In this document: in pieces, positions 1 to 8,464 of the stretch
Position numbering within the stretch: the first letter of the stretch is position 1
How the letters are laid out: each line of letters begins with the position of its first letter
From: Deltaproteobacteria bacterium
GTDB lineage: Bacteria; Desulfobacterota; Syntrophia; Syntrophales; UBA2185
DNA: 57,612 nt
Direction of reading: 5' to 3'
Assembly (NCBI GenBank): GCA_026388545.1
Contig: JAPLJS010000078.1
Span: 1-57,612, forward strand
The notes under the pieces: model-generated
Databases searched by the model: none
The model's input: only the letters and a program-made list of their open reading frames with translations
Told to the model about the DNA's origin: nothing
Translations under genes and position numbers: made by a program

Positions 1-1347
1 AACATTATTTGACAAAAATGCCCAATACACACAAGAACGGTTCATCCCCACGCCTGTGGGGAACAGATTATCTTCAAATGCTAATCTCTTGAAGAAGTCG
101 GTTCATCCACACGCCTGTGGGGAACATCTGATAATCGAAATGTCTTTCGTTGATACTTTCGGTTCATCCCCACGCCTGTGGGGAACATACACAAAAGCAT
201 ACAGAATATAAGAGAGGTCTCGGTTCATCCCCACGCCTGTGGGGAACATAGAGGCATGCGCCACGGCAGCAAGCGGCCTGACGGTTCATCCCCACGCCTG
301 TGGGGAACATCCGACGGGATTACCGATATAAAGTTGTATGATCGGTTCATCCCCACGCCTGTGGGGAACATACCCTTTGAAATGCCTCTTCCGCCTGCAA
401 TGCCGGTTCATCCCCACGCCTGTGGGGAACATTTGGTTGAGCTTTCCACCGCGGAACCCTGAATCGGTTCATCCCCACGCCTGTGGGGAACATCAGGCAA
501 CCGCAGTCCCCCATGTAGCCGCCTTCGGTTCATCCCCACGCCTGTGGGGAACATATTACCTATGAATTACACGACAAACTTGATGCCGGTTCATCCCCAC
601 GCCTGTGGGGAACATGTGGTTACCAATTTTGGTGCCGGTTATTTAAGCGGTTCATCCCCACGCCTGTGGGGAACATGATAGAGGCCATACAAGGAAGCTT
701 TTCCGAAGTGGTTCATCCCCACGCCTGTGGGGAACATTGCGGCGATTTCAGACAGCCTTTTTAAAACAACGGTTCATCCCCACGCCTGTGGGGAACATTG
801 GGAGGTGATGATTTATGCAGCAGGTTCCACCGGTTCATCCCCACGCCTGTGGGGAACATATCACACACGGGACGGGAAACAACCAGTTAGGCGGTTCATC
901 CCCACGCCTGTGGGGAACATAAAATCGGAAATGAACGATGGGGCAACCTGATCGGTTCATCCCCACGCCTGTGGGGAACATATTAATTCTCCCAGGGCCT
1001 TGTCCTGATTGGCCGGTTCATCCCCACGCCTGTGGGGAACATGAGGATATCGTTTCTGCCGTGGCGAGACCGTCCGGTTCATCCCCACGCCTGTGGGGAA
1101 CATAACAGGCAGTGCGTGGTATGCGAGTCTGTAACCGGTTCATCCCCACGCCTGTGGGGAACATTCCTCATCCCGCGCAGGCGCTGCAAAGATCATCGGT
1201 TCATCCCCACGCCTGTGGGGAACATATTTCGAGGCAATGGTACCCATAGAGGATTGCCGGTTCATCCCCACGCCTGTGGGGAACATTTTATGGGCGCTTC
1301 GCATCCATCGCATGTCGCCGGTTCATCCCCACGCCTGTGGGGAACAT
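1..1347 (-). CRISPR. Type I-E CRISPR array, at least 23 repeats
   Basis: Twenty-two full 29-nt repeats start at 38 and recur every 61 nt to 1319, separated by 32-nt spacers with no length variation. Bases 1-5 match the last five bases of another repeat and 6-37 is one more 32-nt spacer, so the array continues beyond the left edge. Each repeat has the inverted core CCCCAC-GCCT-GTGGGG. The reverse complement begins ATGTTCCCC and ends GAACCG, like the E. coli I-E repeat, so the crRNA strand is minus and the leader lies on the right next to cas2. Variant repeats: the one at 38 ends in G instead of T, the one at 99 has an A inside the stem, and the one at 709 begins with T instead of C. I could not assign any spacer to a source. 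Confidence 0.98.
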
Positions 1348-1414
1348 ACTTCTTGTATCTCCTTGAATTTATATTCAATTTTCAAAGAGCAATTTTCTAC
1401 CAAAAAAATGACAG
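1348..1414 (-). promoter_or_regulatory. CRISPR leader
   Basis: This AT-rich stretch lies between the stop of cas2 and the newest repeat. Read on the minus strand it contains ATTGCTCTTTGAAAATTGAA, similar in character to AT-rich I-E leaders. It is only 67 nt long, so any promoter and integration-host-factor site would have to sit here or extend into the end of cas2. I did not identify an exact IHF site. Confidence 0.75.
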
Positions 1415-2630
<1,216 letters not shown>

Positions 2631-2665
2631 AGATTGTTCTCCATTGCTTTGATACTTTTTTCTCT

Positions 2666-2812
2666 TCACTCCGACTTCGGCTTTTCTTCCGACTTATCAA
2701 TTTCCCGCCGCACCCGGTTGGATTCCTTCTTGGCCGCCTTCTTCCGGCCCCAATAAGCGCCGCGTCCTCTCTTTGAGCCGGAGTGCTGGGGTTTTTGAGA
2801 CTGATTTGTCAT
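2666..2812 (-). CDS. Small basic protein between Bro-N gene and cas1
   Basis: A 48-residue open frame starting MTNQSQKPQHSGSKRGRGAY and ending KSEEKPKSE. It is strongly basic in the middle (GRKKAAKKE, NRVRRE) and lacks hydrophobic stretches, so it is probably disordered or nucleic-acid binding. It sits 21 nt after the Bro-N stop and ends 35 nt before the cas1 ATG, filling the gap exactly, with no other frame open. The ribosome binding site is weak. I do not recognise a family. The composition and fit in the operon argue for a real gene; the short length argues for caution. Confidence 0.5.
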   Translation of the reverse strand: MTNQSQKPQHSGSKRGRGAYWGRKKAAKKESNRVRREIDKSEEKPKSE

Positions 2813-2833
2813 GTGAATACACCCTGTCTTCTT

Positions 2834-3682
2834 CTACGCTTTCAGTCGTTTCCTGCTCTCCGGTTCGCTCAGGTAATTTTCCGGCGAGACGACCCGTTTG
2901 CCGGTTTTCTTTTCAAGGTCTTTTCGCGCCTTTCCCGCAACCCCTCCGCCTTTCCGTGCGGCTGTCTTGCTTTCATGGAAGCCCTGCGCGTCATCAACCC
3001 TGGTTATTTCCGTGGTCGCCGCCTCGCCGAGCATCGAGAAGATCAGTTCCAGGTCGGTCATGTGGTCCCGCAGGTTTTCCCGTTTCAGCCCCTTCAATTC
3101 TTTATGCTCGCCGGGTGTAACACCGAACGCTGCTTTTGCGATCTCCGCCGTGAGGATTTTATACTCCTGCTCCTGCTTCACGTCCCGTTTTTTCCACTCG
3201 TCCGTAAGCTCTTCCCTGACGGCGATGCCGCGCATCCGCTTCTCGATCCAGTCATCGGAATACCCCTTGGCCTTATAGATCGCCCGCGACCTTTTCGTTG
3301 CCAGTTCCGGGTCTTCTATTTCCTGAACCCTCTCGTAACCGACTTTTGCCAGCCAGCGCTTGAAGGGTTCGGCCTTAGGGGAAGGGATGGACTGAATGAT
3401 GCGGAAGACGCCTTCTGTGTTGGCGCAATTGACTTTTTGCTTCCCTCCAGGAGTTTCTATCCAAAGGGGGGTGGCAATTTGCCCCCACCCTTTGGATAAC
3501 TCCTCGTCACGACGACGCATATCTTTGATATATCCGGATGGATCCTTTGAATCGGTCAATACATCGACAACATCAGATATCACAAACCACCATTCGTTGT
3601 TATGAAGTGTTTTGCGGATACCCCTGCCTCGAAAAAGAGCAATTTTTGTTTCGATCTGAGGCGGAACATTCTTTTTAGTCAT
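2834..3682 (-). CDS. Bro-N family protein (antirepressor / DinD-like) inside the cas operon
   Basis: A 282-residue protein with an N-terminal Bro-N-like domain, about residues 10-115: FRGRGIRKTLHNNEWWFVIS, then DVVDVLTDS, and a second half with FKRWLAKVGYERVQEIEDP. Bro-N domains occur in phage antirepressors, baculovirus BRO proteins and DinD-like proteins and usually bind DNA. The C-terminal half (IRGIAVREELTDEW-type helices, then a Lys/Arg-rich tail) has no motif I can name. The ATG at 3682 has GGAG 8 nt upstream. It lies between cas5e and cas1 on the same strand, with a 109-nt gap before it. This is not a standard I-E gene. It may be a passenger of phage origin or a regulator; the sequence does not decide. 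Confidence 0.8.
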   Translation of the reverse strand: MTKKNVPPQIETKIALFRGRGIRKTLHNNEWWFVISDVVDVLTDSKDPSGYIKDMRRRDEELSKGWGQIATPLWIETPGGKQKVNCANTEGVFRIIQSIPSPKAEPFKRWLAKVGYERVQEIEDPELATKRSRAIYKAKGYSDDWIEKRMRGIAVREELTDEWKKRDVKQEQEYKILTAEIAKAAFGVTPGEHKELKGLKRENLRDHMTDLELIFSMLGEAATTEITRVDDAQGFHESKTAARKGGGVAGKARKDLEKKTGKRVVSPENYLSEPESRKRLKA

Positions 3683-3791
3683 GATAAAATCTCCATTAAA
3701 TTGCCAATCTATTTAAAATACTATGCCCGCGTCAGAGAAATAAGCCTACAACCGAAACCCTTCGCGGGACCAATGCTTTTCGCATGAAGCA

Positions 3792-4469
3792 TCAACGAAT
3801 CTCTGCACCTTGCAGTGTTCGCACTCTCCTTGGTGAAAACAACCTTCGCTCCGTAGCAAATGATACCGGTGCATCGGGAAGGGTGTCCCGCCCTTCGCTA
3901 AAGGTCTCAACCTCCTCCTGACGAGTGAATGATTTAAGTGATTTCTCTCCAATGAGCAGCCGCAGTGCATCGTCTCGACTATCCTTCAAACCGGCAAAAA
4001 CCGGGGCGGATGGTATACAGGTTTTACGTCCGAGCCAGATGCCCCAGGCAGGATTGCCCAAGGCATTAGCAATCTGTTTGAGTAGTGGTGAAACCCCCGT
4101 TAGGAGAATACCAAAGGACGCATCAGTGAGATATTGCCTGTAGGTGATGTGACAATCCTTGTTTTTTCCTTCTGCGGTCTTGGTATGCTGAACGGTATGA
4201 TAATCCTGCAACCGTCGAACCGGTAGTTCCTTTTTAACGCCACTGCGAGGAATGGCAATGGCGAGCATCCGCACCTTTCCGAATGAGGCAAGAAATGCCT
4301 GTTCCTTTTCACTTCCACGGGGCAGGCCGAGAGCGGCACAACATATTCCTGCAATAGCGCTCTTGGTCGGCATCAAGCCGGTATTTCTTCGATTGTACTG
4401 GCTGTCGAATCCCCAGGATTGAAGGGGACCTTCCAAGCGTAAGACAAGATATCCTTCATCAGATGACAT
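3792..4469 (-). CDS. cas5e: Cascade subunit Cas5e (CasD)
   Basis: A 225-residue Cas5e, which holds the 5' handle of the crRNA at the foot of the Cascade complex. Family features: N-terminal YLVLRLEGPLQSWGFDSQ, the glycine-rich SAIAGICCAALGLPRG, RRLQDYHTVQHT, RQYLTDASF and the late WGIWLGRKTCIPSAPVFAG. The ATG at 4469 overlaps the last 11 nt of cas7e and has AGAGG 9 nt upstream, showing coupled translation. The length is close to E. coli CasD (224). Confidence 0.95.
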   Translation of the reverse strand: MSSDEGYLVLRLEGPLQSWGFDSQYNRRNTGLMPTKSAIAGICCAALGLPRGSEKEQAFLASFGKVRMLAIAIPRSGVKKELPVRRLQDYHTVQHTKTAEGKNKDCHITYRQYLTDASFGILLTGVSPLLKQIANALGNPAWGIWLGRKTCIPSAPVFAGLKDSRDDALRLLIGEKSLKSFTRQEEVETFSEGRDTLPDAPVSFATERRLFSPRRVRTLQGAEIR

Positions 4470-5682
4470 GGTTTACAACCTCTTTAAGAAAAGTTTTCAT
4501 ACCGACATCGGGGATAGCCTTATCGAGAACAGCTTTTAACCCCCAAGTATCAGTGAGTTTTGCATACTCCGCCTTGAGCAATTCAACGGATTTGACGACA
4601 TAGCCTTGTGAGGAACGAACCGGCGTTTCAAAGGCATTGACCAATTGAACCGGATGCCCCTTTTCCCTTACAACGCCAAGGACATAGGCAGGGATCGTAT
4701 TTCCATTCATGGTGTTCTTGCGGGCACCTGGGATAGCCATAACCGTTGCCTCTACGAAGGTACGCACCACACTCTGGCGTTCTTCCCTGGTCATGCTTCC
4801 CAGGTGCTCGTCATCAGTGAGCATATCAAGGTTGAGGGCGGCAAAACGGTAATACGTTGCGGAATTGAACTCCAGCGTGCCGGTCATGCCTGCGCCAGAC
4901 TCTTTCCTGGGTTGCAGATCATCTACAGCAGCAAAAAAATCGATTTCATTATCGACCTTGTGCGTGGATAGGGCATGCGAAAACATGGAGGCAGCTTCGA
5001 CGGTCAGGGAGTGGTCATTGGCTACCATACGCCCAAAGAGAGCGATGTCTGCGGCATCCTTTGGAAGGCTTTTCGTGTCTATTTTTTCACTTTTGAATGC
5101 CTTTTCTACCGGAGATTTCAGTATTTTAGACACAAGCTTGGTAAACTGTTTGGCAGTGAGTTTTTTCTCTTTTTTATCCTTTTCCCCTGGGTCCTCTTCT
5201 TCAACGCCTTCATCACTCTCTTCATCTTTTGCCAACTGTTCCTTGTCAATCGACGATATTGCTTCAACCAGTTTCTGTTTATCAGCATCCTTGAGAGAGA
5301 AAAGAAGCTTCGCAAAGATTTCGTATTCAAGGGGTGAAAGAAAGACGAGGGTTTTTACTTTCCCTTCCTGTTTTGGATCCAATTTTGCGAGATAGTGTCC
5401 GGCACATAGAGACAATGCCTTAGCTGCTCCTTCTTCTTCCCCGAGTTTCTTAAGATCAGAAAAAATTTTCTCGATAAACAGGCGGCTTCGTTCCCCTTTG
5501 AACTGACCAGAAGTATCAATTTCTTTTGCAGCCATTTCCCGAATCGCCCGTTTCCATGACTGGCTTGATACACGTGCCCGCTGGACGCCGCCGAAAACGG
5601 CTGTCTTTGGCGAATTGAGGTCGTCACGGTTGAGGCAGGCAACGGGAACAGATTGAATAATGTGCAGTTCCAAGTGTTTCAT
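4459..5682 (-). CDS. cas7e: Cascade backbone subunit Cas7e (CasC/Cse4)
   Basis: A 407-residue Cas7e, the subunit repeated six times along the crRNA in Cascade. Diagnostic parts: HIIQSVPVACLNRDDLNSPK, VFGGVQRARVSSQSWKRA, and the late FSHALSTHK and ARKNTMNGNT blocks. The open frame extends 36 codons upstream, but the ATG at 5682 follows GGAG by 7 nt and gives the family N-terminus. It is longer than E. coli CasC (363). Much of the extra length is a charged segment at about residues 150-175 (KDEESDEGVEEEDPGEKDKK) between helices. Confidence 0.95.
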   Translation of the reverse strand: MKHLELHIIQSVPVACLNRDDLNSPKTAVFGGVQRARVSSQSWKRAIREMAAKEIDTSGQFKGERSRLFIEKIFSDLKKLGEEEGAAKALSLCAGHYLAKLDPKQEGKVKTLVFLSPLEYEIFAKLLFSLKDADKQKLVEAISSIDKEQLAKDEESDEGVEEEDPGEKDKKEKKLTAKQFTKLVSKILKSPVEKAFKSEKIDTKSLPKDAADIALFGRMVANDHSLTVEAASMFSHALSTHKVDNEIDFFAAVDDLQPRKESGAGMTGTLEFNSATYYRFAALNLDMLTDDEHLGSMTREERQSVVRTFVEATVMAIPGARKNTMNGNTIPAYVLGVVREKGHPVQLVNAFETPVRSSQGYVVKSVELLKAEYAKLTDTWGLKAVLDKAIPDVGMKTFLKEVVNHVI

Positions 5683-5707
5683 TATTTTTCTCCTTATTTT
5701 ATTGTGT

Positions 5708-6397
5708 TTACAGGTTAATTGGAGCAAGGAGCAGCAGACCGAAACCAAAGCCCTTGGCGCTGCCAATACCAGACTGATATGTTTCGACAAACCCCTCAGA
5801 ATCGGTCACTTCCAGGATTCCACGAAACTGGACGCCGCCGTGGTAACCGGTTTGTCCTTTCTTGCGGAAGTGGCTTTCTAACATCGGACAAATTTCGAGA
5901 GGCCTTTCTTCTAAGATTCGAAACCCACCAGGCACATCCAACCCGGTTTTCTGATCCCGACATCTAACTTTGCCTTTGTGAATAAGCCAGGTACGCAGTT
6001 CTTCCGGTTTTACCAGCGAAACTCGTTTCCCATTCTTTCGTTTGCCATTGGGGCGCAACAAGGTTTCTCCGTTGGGACCTCGCTGCACAATGGTCTTCAC
6101 GGGGTTTACCCGCACGTCAAAGGCATAATAGCGATGAGAGAGGAACGAAGGGGCAATCTCCTTAAGAGCAAAACCGTCAGGAGGGCACCATTCAGGTCGC
6201 ACAGGTTTTCTCTTAGCCAGAATCCAGAGCCTAAACGCCCCTTCCATCTGATCAATCCGAGTTAGGAAATCCCGTTTGGCATTAGGATCATCGGGAAAAC
6301 ATCCCTCCCATAACCGCTTATGCCAGGCGTAGTTGTCTGAAATGTCTTCAGCACGGGCGGTTTCCGCATCAATTTCTAAACGGGCCAGCCAGTTCAT
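5708..6397 (-). CDS. cas6e: crRNA endonuclease Cas6e (CasE/Cse3)
   Basis: A 229-residue Cas6e, which cuts pre-crRNA at the base of each repeat hairpin and stays bound to the 3' end. Tyr23 and His26 in DNYAWHKRLW occupy the positions of the active-site Tyr23/His26 known from Thermus Cse3. The C-terminal glycine-rich loop is GIGSAKGFGFG. Its start overlaps the cse2 stop by 4 nt (ATGA). In the E. coli operon this gene follows cas5; here it precedes cas7. Confidence 0.95.
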   Translation of the reverse strand: MNWLARLEIDAETARAEDISDNYAWHKRLWEGCFPDDPNAKRDFLTRIDQMEGAFRLWILAKRKPVRPEWCPPDGFALKEIAPSFLSHRYYAFDVRVNPVKTIVQRGPNGETLLRPNGKRKNGKRVSLVKPEELRTWLIHKGKVRCRDQKTGLDVPGGFRILEERPLEICPMLESHFRKKGQTGYHGGVQFRGILEVTDSEGFVETYQSGIGSAKGFGFGLLLLAPINL

Positions 6398-6882
6398 ATA
6401 TCCTCCTCAGAGACGGGTGCCGTGCCTTGCGTCCAGAAAGCGGCTGCCCATTCGGTCTTGGTGCGGTCGCTCCAGAATTTTAAGTCGGTCTCGAGTTGTT
6501 CGTAATTGACTGGTACGTTTTGCGATTTTGCCATGCGCACCATTCGCAGTATGCGGGAATAAATCTCGGATTTTTCAGCAGCAAGCAGATGCTGGAATCG
6601 CCGTTCGGTTGGGGTCAACTTGTTATCACGGCCTCGTACTTCACCCCGCTTATTCTCAATTGCCTGGCAAGTAGTACCGAAATTTCCTGTAGATGTCTCT
6701 TCGGGATGGGTCGCAAAGAACCCCGCAGTATAGGCTGAATCATCATCTTTTATCGCAATCCCAAGACGATTCAACGCCGGCCAGGCACGGTGTTTTTTGT
6801 TGTCCACAAGTATGCACCGAAGGTTGGCCATTATCCCCCGGTCATCTTTGTACTTGCGGAGTCGTTCGAGAAGCCAGCTCAT
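6394..6882 (-). CDS. cse2: Cascade small subunit Cse2 (CasB)
   Basis: A 162-residue Cse2, the all-helical small subunit present in two copies that stabilises the R-loop. Recognised by size, by its place between cse1 and the Cas6/7/5 genes, and by the pattern of a helical N-terminus (LRRxLG-like ANLRCILVDNKKHRAWPALN), FFATHPEE and the basic EIYSRILRMVRMAKSQNVPV segment. It overlaps both neighbours by 4 nt. Cse2 is poorly conserved, so the call rests partly on position. Confidence 0.92.
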   Translation of the reverse strand: MSWLLERLRKYKDDRGIMANLRCILVDNKKHRAWPALNRLGIAIKDDDSAYTAGFFATHPEETSTGNFGTTCQAIENKRGEVRGRDNKLTPTERRFQHLLAAEKSEIYSRILRMVRMAKSQNVPVNYEQLETDLKFWSDRTKTEWAAAFWTQGTAPVSEEDI

Positions 6883-8453
6883 ATTTCCTCCTCCTTGGTT
6901 TCATGGGTATCCGATTCAGGTTCGTGTTTCATGGTTGTCAATTTTTGCCACCCTTTGGCAAAGGCGCGCATTTGCCTTGGTGTCTCCTGCCCGCAGGCAA
7001 TACGATAGGCTTCACATGCGGCGATGAAGAGCATTTTTCGCCATGACTTGCGGGTGGGAATGGCGGCATCGGAGCCTATGGCGTCGATGTGGTTCATGAG
7101 GAGTGAGAGATTTTTTTCGACGGTTGTCCAGTAATGGGTGGTGGCAAGAGCGTGGAGCTTTGCCTTGAGTTGCCCCTTGGCTGGTCCGGCAGACTTAAGT
7201 TTCCCTTCCCACCCATGATCAATTTCCCCCCGATAAATTTCGACAGCCCAGCCAAGGCGGATAGCCATGGCTTCGGCATATTTTACCTCTGCTTCATAGG
7301 TTGCAGCCCCCCCGGATGAACGAAGACTTGATGGAATATGAAAGGCCGATTCTATTGTATCAACAATAGTTGCCTGATTGCGAGCTAATGCAGCAACGAT
7401 AAGATCACATTCTTCACCGTCTTGAATGGCGCGAAGAGATAAGGGACCGCCCAATCCTTCAGACGTTCGTTTAACGACAACTGCCGCAAGTTCGCGCCAG
7501 AGCGCCTTTGCTGGGCGGTATGAAAGTAACGCCCGCTCTTCCTTTTCACCCTTCTTCCTGATCATTACCGTTGCGGTTGGTTCTGGGGGGAATCCATCGG
7601 TATATGGTGGATATGCCAAACCGTCGCCCAGTAACATTCGCTCACCAGAGGGATGTATAAGGATAAGACGCGTCATTGGCACAAGACGACCTACATAGGT
7701 TGTTGTTGCATTTACCACCCCTATTGAATCAGCAAATGATGTCGGCGCCATCTCCCACACCGGCTTTCCGAAATTCCGTTCACCGTAACTGAATCGAATA
7801 TCCTCATAATTCGGCAAATTAAGGTGGATTGTCTCCAGAAGGTTTTCATCGCGCAGGAAGGCATGAAGCATGGATGCAGAAACACAAGGGCCGTCTTTCG
7901 ATGATTTTCCGGTCTGTTTATCACCCCAATACACCTGAGAAATAAGCCCGCCTGGTGAAAAACATTGAAAAGTCAGCATTGAGAGAGCAGTTTCAGCAAA
8001 AGCGATACACCTGTCTTCACTCATTCCACCATGATCAAAAAGCGTAGTGTTATTCCCGGTTGCAAGCGAGAAATTTAACTTCGACACTGGTGTCCAATCC
8101 AAAGTATTATCCGTAGAAGCTGTCTTGATAACATTTCTGGAAAGCCCAGCCACTTGCAACCACGGCTTCGTCGCATGGAATATCTCGAACGAATCTTTCC
8201 AAGTCGTCAGATACTTCCGTGCTTCTTCGGGCAACTTTTTGGGCGCATCGCACCACTCGTCATAATCCTTCGGGCCGTTGAGCGCCGCATGAGCAACACA
8301 AATAAAGAGGCGCATCAGGGCAACCCGCTCATGCGGGCGCACCGCCAGGTCGGAGAAATTTTCACCTTCGGTAAACACGGTACACAAGCTCACCAGTTTT
8401 CGTTCGCCCGCGGTGGTTACAACGGGTATCCACGGGTCAAAAGCAACATTCAT
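6879..8453 (-). CDS. cse1: Cascade large subunit Cse1/Cas8e (CasA)
   Basis: A 524-residue Cse1, the subunit that reads the PAM and recruits Cas3. The N-terminus MNVAFDPWIPVVT matches the NLLIDNWIPV start of E. coli CasA (502 residues). Later parts include KPWLQVAGL, FSPGGLISQVYWGDKQTGKS in the place of the L1 loop region, and a helical C-terminal bundle from about residue 360. An in-frame TTG overlaps the cas3 stop at 8468, but ATG 8453, preceded by AGGAGG, gives the conserved N-terminus. It overlaps cse2 by 4 nt. Confidence 0.95.
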   Translation of the reverse strand: MNVAFDPWIPVVTTAGERKLVSLCTVFTEGENFSDLAVRPHERVALMRLFICVAHAALNGPKDYDEWCDAPKKLPEEARKYLTTWKDSFEIFHATKPWLQVAGLSRNVIKTASTDNTLDWTPVSKLNFSLATGNNTTLFDHGGMSEDRCIAFAETALSMLTFQCFSPGGLISQVYWGDKQTGKSSKDGPCVSASMLHAFLRDENLLETIHLNLPNYEDIRFSYGERNFGKPVWEMAPTSFADSIGVVNATTTYVGRLVPMTRLILIHPSGERMLLGDGLAYPPYTDGFPPEPTATVMIRKKGEKEERALLSYRPAKALWRELAAVVVKRTSEGLGGPLSLRAIQDGEECDLIVAALARNQATIVDTIESAFHIPSSLRSSGGAATYEAEVKYAEAMAIRLGWAVEIYRGEIDHGWEGKLKSAGPAKGQLKAKLHALATTHYWTTVEKNLSLLMNHIDAIGSDAAIPTRKSWRKMLFIAACEAYRIACGQETPRQMRAFAKGWQKLTTMKHEPESDTHETKEEEI

Positions 8454-8464
8454 ATGTCCTCCTT

